A DNA stretch of 64,000 nucleotides. It comes from Paenibacillus phocaeensis (lineage in GTDB: Bacteria; Bacillota; Bacilli; Paenibacillales; Paenibacillaceae). The notes beneath the pieces were generated by a model. That model did not search any database and was not told the DNA's origin. It saw only the letters and a program-made list of their open reading frames with translations. Below are positions 22,786-31,696 of this stretch, piece after piece; the stretch's first letter is position 1; every line of letters begins with the position of its first letter. The stretch lies in assembly GCF_900021165.1 (NCBI RefSeq), contig NZ_FCOQ01000038.1, positions 62,675 through 126,674 of the forward strand, written 5' to 3'. Made by a program: the position numbers and the translations under genes.

Positions 22786-24417
22786 ATGAACCGAACAAGG
22801 GTTACCGGGACTGCCGGAACTACCAGAGCTACTAGAACTAGCAGAGCTATTGCAACTACCAAAGTTACTGCAACTACCAGAGCTGCTGCAACTGCCAGAG
22901 CTACTGCAACTGCCAGAGCTACTGCAACTGCCAGAGCTACTGCAACTGCCAGAGCTACTGCGACTACCAGAGCCGCTGCAACTACCAGAGCCGCTGCAAC
23001 TACCAGAGCCGCTGCAACTACCAGAGCCGCTGCAACTACCAGAGCTACTGCGACTACCAGAGCTACTAAAACTACCAGAGCTACTGCAACTACTACCAGA
23101 ACAAAAACTGCCCTTCGCACCCTCGCGAAACGCCTGCTCCCTTTAGGGCTTGCCGCAGTTTGCGTGATCTCCAGCGGCATCAGCTGGGCCGCCGCCCCTG
23201 TTCCAACCTCCGCCGCAGGCACGGCGCCCGCCAAAAACGTCGTCCTGCTGGATGCCGCCGGCGGACATGCCTTCGTGCCCAGCCGAGCGCTGGCCGGACT
23301 GGACGGCATCCAGATCCAGTGGGATGCGTCCCGGCAGCAGCTCACCATCGCGCAAAGCGATAGCGATGGTGAAGGTGGAAGCAGCGGCGATGGAGACAGT
23401 GAGGGTGGAGGCAGCGGCGAAAACGATGGTGAAGGCAACGGCGTGGGTGGAGGCAGCGGCGATGGAGATGGCAAAGCCATCACTGCCATCTTGCGGGTCG
23501 GCTCCGCCAAAGCCGAGGTGAACGGCGAGCCGGTCACCCTGACCGATGCGCCGTTCACCGAGGCCGGCGCAACCTACGTGCCGCTGCAGTTCCTCAGCGC
23601 CACGTTCCAACTCCCGGCGGAATGGGACAAAACCGCCGGTTCACTGAGCCTCGGTCAAGGCGAGACCCGCTTGACCTTGCCGTATGCGAACCGCGGCGCG
23701 ACAAGCAGCGCCGGCGCCGGGAAAGCGATCGTCAGCGAGCGCAAGACGTTTAAGGTGGGCGGACGTTCCTTCTCCGTGCAGATGGTCACCATCTCGCTGA
23801 TGGATCCGAAGGTCCGCCTGAAGGTCGCGCTCGCCGGGGACACGGTCGGCAAGGTCGAGGAGCTGAGCAGCCTCGCCAAGCGCCATAAGGCCGTTGTCGC
23901 CGTCAACGGCACGTTCTTCAACGCTTATACGGCCGATGCGTACAAAGCCCCCTACGGCTACATCGTCAGCGGCGGCGAACTGAAGATGAAGGCCTCCGGC
24001 GACAAGCGCACCATTTTCACCTATGACTCCAATCTGCTGGCACAGTTGATTCCCGGCGCGGACTTCAACAATGCCTTTGCCACAGGCACGATGGAGGGAG
24101 CGCTCCAAGCCGGGCCGCGCCTCGTTGTCAATGGCAAAGTCGCGGTGGACGTCAAGGCGGAAGGCTTCAGGGATCCGAAAATCCTCACCGGAGGCGGCTC
24201 CCGCAGCGCCTTAGGTCTCACCCGCGACCATAAGCTGATCCTGTTGACCTCCGGCGGCGCAACGATCCCGCAGCTCGCGGAGATCATGAAGCAGGCCGGC
24301 GCCTACCAGGCGATGAACCTCGACGGCGGCGCCTCCAGCGGCCTCTACTACAACGGCAAATACCTGACCCAGCCTGGCCGCAAAATCAGCAACGCATTAG
24401 TCGTCACCTACCAATAA
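22786..24417 (+). CDS. secreted phosphodiester glycosidase family protein with stalk domain and repeat expansions
   Basis: 543 residues. Order: about 105 residues of Thr/Ala/Arg repeats with a five-residue period (ATTRA, ATARA), then a signal-peptide-like helix (LAKRLLPLGLAAVCVISSG, ending SWAAAP). Next is a copper-amine-oxidase N-terminal type stalk domain (FVPSRALAG and YVPLQFLSA) split by an acidic Gly/Ser/Asp/Glu loop. The C-terminal NAGPA-type domain (PF09992 group) has VAVNGTFFNAYT and MNLDGGASSGLYYNGKYL. Family members hydrolyse phosphodiester-linked sugars at the cell surface. The ATG at 22786 has AGGAG upstream and I see no ATG, GTG or TTG in frame between the repeats and the signal helix. 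The repeats therefore seem to be translated ahead of the signal, which is unusual. Confidence 0.8.
   Translation: MNRTRVTGTAGTTRATRTSRAIATTKVTATTRAAATARATATARATATARATATARATATTRAAATTRAAATTRAAATTRAAATTRATATTRATKTTRATATTTRTKTALRTLAKRLLPLGLAAVCVISSGISWAAAPVPTSAAGTAPAKNVVLLDAAGGHAFVPSRALAGLDGIQIQWDASRQQLTIAQSDSDGEGGSSGDGDSEGGGSGENDGEGNGVGGGSGDGDGKAITAILRVGSAKAEVNGEPVTLTDAPFTEAGATYVPLQFLSATFQLPAEWDKTAGSLSLGQGETRLTLPYANRGATSSAGAGKAIVSERKTFKVGGRSFSVQMVTISLMDPKVRLKVALAGDTVGKVEELSSLAKRHKAVVAVNGTFFNAYTADAYKAPYGYIVSGGELKMKASGDKRTIFTYDSNLLAQLIPGADFNNAFATGTMEGALQAGPRLVVNGKVAVDVKAEGFRDPKILTGGGSRSALGLTRDHKLILLTSGGATIPQLAEIMKQAGAYQAMNLDGGASSGLYYNGKYLTQPGRKISNALVVTYQ
22832..23100 (+). repeat. 15-bp in-frame tandem repeat inside the phosphodiester glycosidase gene
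   Basis: About 18 units of ACCAGAGCTACTGCA type, encoding the five-residue Thr-Arg-Ala-x-Ala pattern. Unit length is a multiple of three, so copy number can vary without frameshift. Confidence 0.9.
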
Positions 24418-24427
24418 CACAGCAAAA

Positions 24428-24492
24428 CGGCACTTCCGAAGAGATCCCCCAGGCAAGGGGCGGTCTCCAAAGAAGTGCCGTCTATTTTTTTT
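24428..24492 (+). terminator. intrinsic terminator of the phosphodiester glycosidase gene
   Basis: CGGCACTTC pairs with GAAGTGCCG around an inner secondary structure and is followed by a nine-T run starting at 24484. Confidence 0.85.
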
Positions 24493-24502
24493 GAACTCCT
24501 TC

Positions 24503-25696
24503 TTATCTCAGCCCTTTGCGCCGGTTCGAAATATCCAGCCATACGGCGAAGACGAGGATTGAGCCCTTCACCACGTATTGCCAGAACGACTCCAGTCCCA
24601 TCAGCGACATGCCGTTGTCGAGCGAAGTCATGACCAGCGCGCCGATCAGGGCGCCCAGCACCGTACCCGCACCGCCCATCAGCGAGGTTCCGCCGATGAC
24701 GCAAGCCGCGATAGCGTCCATCTCCGCCATGTTCCCGGCGGTGATCGTCGCCGAGGCCAGGCGCGACGTCAGGACGATCGAAGCGATCGAAGCCAGCAAG
24801 CCGCTGAGCAGGAAGACGAACATCGTTTTGCGGCGGATGTTGATGCCGGACAGGCGAGCCGCTTCCAGGTTGCCGCCGATCGCGTAAATATGCCGGCCGA
24901 AAGTCGTCTTCGTGGACAGGAAGAAGAAGATGGCCGCGAGCACGATAACGAAAATAATCGGAAACGGGATCCCCTTATAGGCGTTCATCACCATGACAAA
25001 GGCAACGACCAGCAGAGAAAGCGCCGCCATCTTAATCACATCCACGGCGAACGGAGAGACCTCGAAGCCGTATTTTTGACGGGAACGGCGTTTACGCAGC
25101 GTGCTCCAGACGATGAGGCCGATGGCCAATACGCCGAGGATCATCCCGAACCCCTGAGCGAAGTAAGCATTCCCGAGCAGCGCCAACACCTTGTCAGAGA
25201 CCGGAATCGTCATCGATTCGGTTACCCCCATCAGCGTTCCCCGGAATACGAGCATTCCCCCCAGCGTAACGATAAAAGCCGGGATCATTTTATAGGCAAC
25301 CAGCCAGCCTTGCAGCAAGCCAAGTACGGCGCCGGCCGCCAGCGTGCCGAGAATGACGACGATCGCCGGCAACTCCAGCCAATTGCTGAAGATCGCCGCC
25401 AGCCCGCCGGTCAAACCAACGATCGAGCCTACCGACAGGTCGATATGCCCCGCGACGATGACCAACACCATCCCGATGGCCAGAATCGAGGTTACGGACA
25501 TTTGCGTAAACAGATTGGACAAGTTCCGTGCCGTCAAAAAAGTCGGGTCAAGCAGGCCGAACAGCACCCAGATCAGCACCAGCGCCCCGACCATCGTATA
25601 GGCCCGCACGTCCATTTTGCCGAACAGGCTGCCCCAAAGCGTTGGCTTTACGGCCGAGCCATCCGTTGATTTTCCAATTTCCTTTTGAAGCTCCAT
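24503..25696 (-). CDS. xylH: sugar ABC transporter permease (XylH type)
   Basis: 397 residues, about 10-12 membrane segments, reading as the XylH/RbsC permease family: MSVTSILAIGMVLVIVAGHI, DLSVGSIVGLTGGLAAIF, FGRHIYAIGGNLEAARLSGI and CVIGGTSLMGGAGTVLGAL. It is the last gene of the xylFGH operon, starting 2 bp after the ATPase stop. The length and the extra cytoplasmic loop near 185-205 suit the xylose or multiple-monosaccharide type rather than ribose. Substrate is inferred from the binding protein. Confidence 0.87.
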   Translation of the reverse strand: MELQKEIGKSTDGSAVKPTLWGSLFGKMDVRAYTMVGALVLIWVLFGLLDPTFLTARNLSNLFTQMSVTSILAIGMVLVIVAGHIDLSVGSIVGLTGGLAAIFSNWLELPAIVVILGTLAAGAVLGLLQGWLVAYKMIPAFIVTLGGMLVFRGTLMGVTESMTIPVSDKVLALLGNAYFAQGFGMILGVLAIGLIVWSTLRKRRSRQKYGFEVSPFAVDVIKMAALSLLVVAFVMVMNAYKGIPFPIIFVIVLAAIFFFLSTKTTFGRHIYAIGGNLEAARLSGINIRRKTMFVFLLSGLLASIASIVLTSRLASATITAGNMAEMDAIAACVIGGTSLMGGAGTVLGALIGALVMTSLDNGMSLMGLESFWQYVVKGSILVFAVWLDISNRRKGLR

Positions 25697-25698
25697 GA

Positions 25699-27210
25699 TT
25701 ATTTCCCTCCCGTAGCGGCTTGCATGATATTTTCTTGGGTGGCCTCGCGCCAGTCGAATTCCCGGACGAATCGCCCTTCGCTCATCACCAGGATCCGGTC
25801 GCTCATGCCGAGCACCTCCGGAAGCTCCGAAGAGATCATGATGATGGCGACGCCCTGGTCTACCAACTGATTCATCAGATGGTAAATCTCGTATTTCGCC
25901 CCGACGTCAATGCCGCGGGTCGGTTCGTCCATGATGAGAATTTTGGGGTCCGACATCAGCCACTTGCCGATGACGACCTTCTGCTGGTTCCCGCCGGACA
26001 ACGTGCCGACGGGCGTCTCCAGAGACGCGGTTTTTGTCTTCAAATCATGCACATATTTCAGGCCCCAGCGGATTTCCTCGTTATCATTAATCACGCCAAG
26101 CTTCGAAACTTTGGCCATCGTGGCCATCGTTGTATTCGTCTTGACGTCCATCCCCATCACGAGCCCCTGGCGTTTGCGGTCTTCGCTGACGAGAGCGATC
26201 CCCGCGCGAATCGCATCGGCAACCGAACGAATGCGCACCGGCTTGCCTTCGATGAGAACCTCGCCCGTGGTCCGCCCTCCGTAAGCGCCGAACAGGCTGC
26301 TGACCAACTCGGTTCGGCCCGCGCCCATCAGCCCGGCAATGCCGAGGATTTCCCCTTTACGCACCTGGAAGCTGACCTCTTTGATCACCCTCTGATTCCG
26401 CTTCTCCGGATGCCAGACGTTATAGTTCTTCACCTCCAGCACGGAATTCGAGGGGCGATGCTCCACCCGTGGATACCGTTCGGTCAGCTCCCGGCCTACC
26501 ATCAGCGACACGACCTCGTCGTCGTTGGTCTCCTTGCGTTCCAGGGTGGCCACCGTCCTGCCATCGCGAAGCACCGTGATCGAGTCGGCCAGAGCAAACA
26601 CCTCCGGCATTTTGTGCGAAATATATACGCAAGTTACCCCTTCGCTCCGCAGTTGGTTCAGGATGTCCATAAGGATCGCCACTTCGCTTTCCGTCAAAGC
26701 GGCCGTCGGCTCATCCAGTATCAGAATCTGTGTGTGCTTGGACAATGCCTTGGCGATCTCCACCAACTGCTGCTGGCCGATGCCGAGGCTGCCGATTTTC
26801 GTGTCCGGGGAGAGCTGCAGTCCGACCCGCTTCAACCACTGGGCCGCATTGTGATACAACTCATCCCATTGGATCACGCCGCGTTTCGTCGGTTCCGCCC
26901 CGAGGAAAATATTCTCGCCCACCGTCATCTCCTTCACGAGCGCCAGCTCCTGATGAATGATGGCGATGCCGGCCTTTTCCGCATCGGTAATGTTGTGGAA
27001 CTGCTTCTTCTCGCCGCCGATGACGATGTCTCCGCTGTAAGTGCCGGCGGGATACAAACCGCTCAGCACCTTCATCAGTGTGGATTTGCCCGCCCCGTTC
27101 TCGCCGCAAAGCGCGTGAATTTCCCCTTTGCGCACCTTGAAGTTAACGTGGTCAAGGGCCTTCACTCCCGGAAACTCCTTGCTGATATTCACCATTTCCA
27201 ATACATGCAT
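25699..27210 (-). CDS. xylG: sugar ABC transporter ATP-binding protein, two ATPase domains (XylG type)
   Basis: 503 residues with tandem ABC domains. The first has Walker A ALCGENGAGKSTLMKVLSG (about 34-52), signature LGIGQQQLVEIAKAL and Walker B ILILDEPTAAL. The second has a degenerate P-loop GIAGLMGAGRTELVSSLFG, signature LSGGNQQKVVIGKWL and Walker B ILIMDEPTRGIDVG. This layout is standard for RbsA/XylG. It lies between xylF and xylH. AAGGAGA precedes the ATG. Confidence 0.92.
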   Translation of the reverse strand: MHVLEMVNISKEFPGVKALDHVNFKVRKGEIHALCGENGAGKSTLMKVLSGLYPAGTYSGDIVIGGEKKQFHNITDAEKAGIAIIHQELALVKEMTVGENIFLGAEPTKRGVIQWDELYHNAAQWLKRVGLQLSPDTKIGSLGIGQQQLVEIAKALSKHTQILILDEPTAALTESEVAILMDILNQLRSEGVTCVYISHKMPEVFALADSITVLRDGRTVATLERKETNDDEVVSLMVGRELTERYPRVEHRPSNSVLEVKNYNVWHPEKRNQRVIKEVSFQVRKGEILGIAGLMGAGRTELVSSLFGAYGGRTTGEVLIEGKPVRIRSVADAIRAGIALVSEDRKRQGLVMGMDVKTNTTMATMAKVSKLGVINDNEEIRWGLKYVHDLKTKTASLETPVGTLSGGNQQKVVIGKWLMSDPKILIMDEPTRGIDVGAKYEIYHLMNQLVDQGVAIIMISSELPEVLGMSDRILVMSEGRFVREFDWREATQENIMQAATGGK

Positions 27211-27256
27211 AGGCTTAGCTCTCCTTCTTTAGCCTAAGGATCGGCGAAAAGAACGA

Positions 27257-27286
27257 AACCAAGGAGACGCCGAACGCTCCTTGGTT
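27257..27286 (-). terminator. intercistronic hairpin between xylF and xylG
   Basis: AACCAAGGAG pairs with CTCCTTGGTT around a 10-nt loop. On the minus strand it is followed by a T-rich tract, so it may attenuate xylGH relative to xylF or protect the xylF message, as is common behind binding-protein genes. Confidence 0.65.
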
Positions 27287-27314
27287 ATCGCCGCTTCTGC
27301 CCGCTTTTACCTTT

Positions 27315-28421
27315 TTATTGCTTAGGCCATTGATCCTTCGGCACGTTTTTGTACACATCCTCGAGTTTGTGGAACCCGTCTTCGATGACGACGTTCAAGC
27401 TGTCCTTGTTGACCGGAATAGGATCCAGCAATAAGGAAGGCACATCGATTTTTCCATTGTTAACGGTCTTGTCGGCTTTGACTTCTTCGCCTTTAGCGGC
27501 GGAGACCGCCATTTCTGCAGCCGTGGTCGCAATCGATTTGATCGGTTTGTACACCGTCATCAGCTGAGTCCCTTCGGCGATCCGTTGAACGGCGGCGAGG
27601 TCCGCATCTTGCCCGGATACCGGAATCTTGCCGGCCATGCCTTGGGCAGTCAACGCCTGGATGACCCCGCCAGCCGTGCCGTCGTTCGCAGCGACGACGC
27701 CTTGCACGTCATTTTTGTTGGCGGTCAGCGCGTTTTCCATGTTCTTCAGCGCTTCTTCCGGCTTCCAGTCCTTGGAGAACTGGTCATATACGATCTTGAT
27801 GTCGCCTTTCTCCTCAAGCGGCTTCAGCACGCTCATCGCGCCTTCTTTAAACATGTGTGCGTTGTTGTCGGTGTCCGCGCCGCCGATGTAAACGATATTG
27901 CCCTTCGGCGCCGCATCGATGACAGCGCGGGCTTGGAATTCGCCAACCCGGACGTTGTCGAAGGAGATGTAGTAGTCAACGTCCGAGTTTTTGATCAGCC
28001 GGTCGTAGGCGATGACCTTGATGCCTTCTTTGTGAGCCTTTTCCACGATCGGCGCAGTCGCTTCGGCATTATGTGCGATAACGACCAGCACGTCAACGCC
28101 TTGCGAAATCAGTTGTTCCGCTTGGCTCAACTGCGTAGCGTCATCCCCGTTGGCCGCAAGCACCTTCACTTCGCCGCCGAGTTCTTCAACCTTGGCAGTG
28201 AACAGATCCCGGTCCTTCTGCCACCGTTCCTCCTTCAAGGTGTCCATCGACATCCCGATGACGATTTTGCCATCGTCCTTGCCTTCAGCCGCGCTGCCCG
28301 CATTGTTCTTCGTATTCCCGCTGTTGGCGTTGCCGTCCGAGACAACCCCGCAACCCGCCAGGGAGGAAGCCAATAAAATGGCCGCCAAGCTTAACCGTAC
28401 AAAATGACTGTGTTTTTTCAT
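27315..28421 (-). CDS. xylF: D-xylose-type sugar-binding lipoprotein (XylF)
   Basis: 368 residues from the ATG at 28421. It has a lipoprotein signal (ILLASSLAGCG) and an Asn/Gly/Ser linker, then a periplasmic-binding-protein type 1 fold. IVIGMSMDTLKEERWQKDRD, VIAYDRLIKNSDVDYYISFD and NVRVGEFQA follow XylF of xylose importers, and VSGQDADLAAVQRI lies in the second lobe. It captures the sugar for XylGH. It is first in the operon, with a cre-like site about 43 bp before its start. The three-gene sensing system encoded just upstream probably controls it. Confidence 0.87.
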   Translation of the reverse strand: MKKHSHFVRLSLAAILLASSLAGCGVVSDGNANSGNTKNNAGSAAEGKDDGKIVIGMSMDTLKEERWQKDRDLFTAKVEELGGEVKVLAANGDDATQLSQAEQLISQGVDVLVVIAHNAEATAPIVEKAHKEGIKVIAYDRLIKNSDVDYYISFDNVRVGEFQARAVIDAAPKGNIVYIGGADTDNNAHMFKEGAMSVLKPLEEKGDIKIVYDQFSKDWKPEEALKNMENALTANKNDVQGVVAANDGTAGGVIQALTAQGMAGKIPVSGQDADLAAVQRIAEGTQLMTVYKPIKSIATTAAEMAVSAAKGEEVKADKTVNNGKIDVPSLLLDPIPVNKDSLNVVIEDGFHKLEDVYKNVPKDQWPKQ

Positions 28422-28462
28422 TTTCACTCTGCCTACGCCCCTTCTTTTCAAAATCGCAAGGA

Positions 28463-28477
28463 ATGATTGCGCTTACA
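28463..28477 (-). promoter_or_regulatory. cre (CcpA) site candidate upstream of xylF
   Basis: On the minus strand TGTAAGCGCAATCA matches 14 of 15 positions of WTGNAANCGNWNNCW. The position, about 43 bp before the xylF start, suits catabolite repression. Confidence 0.55.
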
Positions 28478-28611
28478 GAAATATCTTAGCATCGCCTTCA
28501 GCACCGCGGCCCGGTCGATACCTGCACTTCTTTGCGCTTCGCCAGCACTCCCTTGCTCCTGGTTGAAAGGGTTTTCATAAATGCAGCTTTCACTGGATAT
28601 TTTTGTTCGAA

Positions 28612-28646
28612 AAAGACAAAAAAGTCCTTGTCTCGGACAAGGACTT
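28612..28646 (-). terminator. intrinsic terminator of the sensor/regulator operon
   Basis: An 11-bp stem (AAGTCCTTGTC / GACAAGGACTT) with a 3-nt loop at 28622-28646, followed on the minus strand by TTTTTTGTCTTTTT. It ends the 32685-28662 operon. Confidence 0.88.
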
Positions 28647-28661
28647 GGGTGTCCTGCAGCG

Positions 28662-30227
28662 TTATTCGGTTTGCTGCCGATATTCGCTCGGCGTAATACC
28701 TACGGATTTCTTGAACACCCGGCTGAAATAATTCGGGTCCTTATAGCCAACCTCATAACAAATCTCCTTCAAGCTTAAGGAACGGTCAGCGATCAACCGC
28801 TTCGCCTCCTCGATGCGCAGACGGGTTAAATAATCGCTGAAATTTTCCCCCGTCTGCAGCTTAAACAGCTTACTAAAATAATACGGACTGAGATTCACGT
28901 ATTCCGCAGTTTGCTCCATCGAGATCTCTTCCTTAAACCGCTGGCCGATGAACAGGATCGCCCGCTGCAGCACATGCGAGCGGCTGCGTTCTTTCCGTTC
29001 CCGCAGGCCGTCGATCCATCCGCCAAGCCGGCGCAAGGCGCATTCGCGCAGCGACGCCGCATCCTCGCAGGCGCTTAAATCCTCGATCAAATCGGGGCCA
29101 TCCCCCGCTTCCACGCCGCGGCTCAGGTACAGGAGCAACCCGATCACATCCCCTCGCAGGCGCGGGAAGTGCCGCGGCTCGGCCCCCTCCAGACGTTCAA
29201 GCAACAGGCTGAAGCGTTCGATCGTTTCCAGCTTGTCATGCCGCAGCAGCGCGTCTAGCAGCTTCTTCTCCTCGTCCAGCGGAATCGCCGGGCGTCCCGA
29301 GCTTTCGGCGATGTCATCGAAATGCCGAACGCAGACGATATCCTGCTCGTCCGCGCAGACACGTACGGCTTCGCGATACGATCGGCTCAGCCCGTCCCAG
29401 CCTTCGTGGATGGAGCCGATGCCAACGGACAGCGACAGGCCGAATCGTTCCTCCACCTGGCTGCGCAGCCGCTCGCCCCATTCCAGCGCGAGAACCCGCT
29501 GCGTATACCCCGGACGTCCCGGCGGAAACGGGATAAACAGCGCCATCTGATGGCCCACCATCGGGCTGACGATGCAGGACAACCCCGGCTTCACCCATTG
29601 CTTGACGGAGTCGTAAATCTCCTTCTTCGCGGCCTGAAAGCCGGCCCATTCCTTCGGCGTGTGCTTCGCGAACGACAGCACCATCGCGTAACCCTTGCGC
29701 CACTGGAGGTTCAGCATCTCCGCCAATTGGTCGGCTTCGACTTCCTGCGCATACTCCAGCATCAGCATCAGCGACAGCTCGCTCTCCGCCAACGGCAGCA
29801 GTTGGGACAGCTTCTCCTGCAGAGCCAGCCGTTCGTCGCGGGCCCGCTTCGCTTCTTCGGCCTCGGCGATCAAGCTCTTCAGCACTTCGACCACCTCTTC
29901 CCGCCGCGCCGGCTTCAGCAGATACTCCCGTACGCCAAGCGCCAGCCCCTCCTTCGCGTAGGCAAAATAATCGTGGGCGGTAATCATGACGACCTTCACC
30001 CCCGGCTGCCTTGCGATAATCTCCCGCACCGCTTCCAAGCCTTGAATCCCCGGCATTTTGATATCCATAAAGACAAAGTCCGGCCGTTCCTCCTCCGCCA
30101 GCTGGATGGCCCGCCGGCCGTTCTCCGCATGAAGGAAGCGGAACCTGTCCGGCATCGCATGACCGATCATCATCTCCAGACCTTCGCGCTCCAAGGCTTC
30201 GTCGTCCGCAATCAACAAGGTATACAC
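28662..30227 (-). CDS. AraC-type response regulator (YesN-like)
   Basis: 521 residues. The receiver domain (about 1-120) begins YTLLIADDEALEREGLEMM and has the phospho-acceptor D55 in FVFMDIKMPG and Lys in the LLKPARREE loop. The C-terminal 100 residues are an AraC double HTH (ISMEQTAEYVNLSPYYFSKL, then ICYEVGYKDPNYFSRVFKKS). The middle 250 residues are the usual linker region of YesN-type regulators. It is encoded 23 bp behind its kinase gene. It probably activates the adjacent xylFGH operon. Confidence 0.9.
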   Translation of the reverse strand: MYTLLIADDEALEREGLEMMIGHAMPDRFRFLHAENGRRAIQLAEEERPDFVFMDIKMPGIQGLEAVREIIARQPGVKVVMITAHDYFAYAKEGLALGVREYLLKPARREEVVEVLKSLIAEAEEAKRARDERLALQEKLSQLLPLAESELSLMLMLEYAQEVEADQLAEMLNLQWRKGYAMVLSFAKHTPKEWAGFQAAKKEIYDSVKQWVKPGLSCIVSPMVGHQMALFIPFPPGRPGYTQRVLALEWGERLRSQVEERFGLSLSVGIGSIHEGWDGLSRSYREAVRVCADEQDIVCVRHFDDIAESSGRPAIPLDEEKKLLDALLRHDKLETIERFSLLLERLEGAEPRHFPRLRGDVIGLLLYLSRGVEAGDGPDLIEDLSACEDAASLRECALRRLGGWIDGLRERKERSRSHVLQRAILFIGQRFKEEISMEQTAEYVNLSPYYFSKLFKLQTGENFSDYLTRLRIEEAKRLIADRSLSLKEICYEVGYKDPNYFSRVFKKSVGITPSEYRQQTE

Positions 30228-30250
30228 ATGGGTTCCCTCCGTTTCCCGTT

Positions 30251-31696
30251 CTATTCCAAGCCCGTGCGAAGCGGCAGCGTGAAGCTGACGGCCGTTCCGG
30301 CCCCTTCTTCGCTGTCGATGGCGATGCGTTCCTGTCCATCGAAAAATAAATGCAGCCGCTTAAACACATTATGCGTGCCCAGCCCGGTCGATTGCCCTTT
30401 CCCGCCGAACCGCGGCGCTTCCCCGCGCACCGATTGCAGCAGCTTGCTTACCGTCTCGCGGCTCATGCCAACGCCGTTATCGCGGATCTCGATCTCGACC
30501 TGGTCCTCCTCGCCTTTGCCTTGGCGGATCATCAGTTCCAGCACAGCCCCTTCCTCCATCTGCTCAATCCCGTGAACAAAAGCGTTCTCCAGAATCGGCT
30601 GCAGGGTCAAGCAGGGGATCATGGCATCCAGCACCCGCTCGTCGATGTTCATAACGAAGGCGATCCGATCGCGGAACCGTGCCTTCTGGATGTTCATGTA
30701 TTCGGTGACATGTGCCACCTCCTCGCGAAGAGGGACCGCCTGGTCCAGCTTCTGCAGATTGTAGCGGAGCAGACGCGATACCGAGACAGCCAGATCGCTT
30801 GTCTTGGCCGCACCTTCGAGATAAGCCAGCTTGGAGATCGAGTTTAGCGTATTAAAAAGAAAATGCGGGTTGATCTGGCTCTGCAGCGTCTTTAGCTCCA
30901 GCTCTTTAACCAGCCGGTCTTTCTCCAGATTGTGGATGTTCTCGGCCATCAGCTGCTGGATATTGTCGATCATCCCGTTAAACGCCCGGCACAAAATACT
31001 GATTTCATCGTTGCTGTCACTCTCCGGCGCCTTGGTGTCCATCCGCCCCTTGGAGATCTGCTTGGCGGTGGCAACCAACCGGCGGATCGGCCCGGTGATG
31101 CTGCGCGACAGCCATATCGCCAGCAAAATGCTGAACGCTGCTGCGGTCACGACGAGCAAAATGCCCAACTGATTCAGCTTGTCGGTCGTAAACATCATAT
31201 CCTCGTAGATCGGCTTATACTGCTCCAGCTCCAAGTCGACCAGCTCCTGGGCCTCCTCGCGGATATAACGCTGTGTCTGCTCCGCTTCGATATACGCCCC
31301 GGCCATCGTATCGGAATCCTCATAGCTGATCCGCTCGATCATCGTCTCGGCCTGTTCGAGGAACGTATCGATAATATGGCGGTAATTGGCGAGGGCCAGA
31401 TCGCTTCCGCCGATCGTCCGCAGCCCGTCCAGATCAGATCTTAGGGACTTGACGGCGTTCAAGTGCTTGACCACTTCCGGCAAGCTTTCCGTGTCCATCT
31501 GCATAATGAAGCGGTTCATCGACCGCATGTTTTCCCCTACCTCATAGGAGATTTCCTTATACAACAGAATCCGCTTCATCATCAGATGGTAGCTTTCCTG
31601 GACATTCTTCCCACTCTGGAATAGAAAAAAAGACACCGAGCTCATCACCAACACCAGCAGCGGAATGAATAGAAACAGCTTGCGGCGGATGCTCAT
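30251..31696 (-). CDS. sensor histidine kinase (YesM/LytS type)
   Basis: 481 residues. Membrane helices near 8-27 and 178-198 bracket a 150-residue extracellular domain. HAMP follows (about 198-250). The His_kinase domain has H278 in LQSQINPHFLFNTLNSI, the signature of the YesM/LytS group. The ATPase domain has ILENAFVHGIEQ, IRDNGVGMS and STGLGTHNVFKRLHL. Its start overlaps the stop of the sugar-binding sensor gene by 4 bp (ATGA). The external domain probably reads the ligand state of that sensor rather than binding sugar itself, as in XylFII-LytS pairs; inference. Confidence 0.9.
   Translation of the reverse strand: MSIRRKLFLFIPLLVLVMSSVSFFLFQSGKNVQESYHLMMKRILLYKEISYEVGENMRSMNRFIMQMDTESLPEVVKHLNAVKSLRSDLDGLRTIGGSDLALANYRHIIDTFLEQAETMIERISYEDSDTMAGAYIEAEQTQRYIREEAQELVDLELEQYKPIYEDMMFTTDKLNQLGILLVVTAAAFSILLAIWLSRSITGPIRRLVATAKQISKGRMDTKAPESDSNDEISILCRAFNGMIDNIQQLMAENIHNLEKDRLVKELELKTLQSQINPHFLFNTLNSISKLAYLEGAAKTSDLAVSVSRLLRYNLQKLDQAVPLREEVAHVTEYMNIQKARFRDRIAFVMNIDERVLDAMIPCLTLQPILENAFVHGIEQMEEGAVLELMIRQGKGEEDQVEIEIRDNGVGMSRETVSKLLQSVRGEAPRFGGKGQSTGLGTHNVFKRLHLFFDGQERIAIDSEEGAGTAVSFTLPLRTGLE

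Noticed and set aside
22734..23558. Val/Ala-rich hydrophobic protein opposite the phosphodiester glycosidase
   Set aside because: It is the mirror of an in-frame 15-bp repeat in a well-supported gene on the plus strand.
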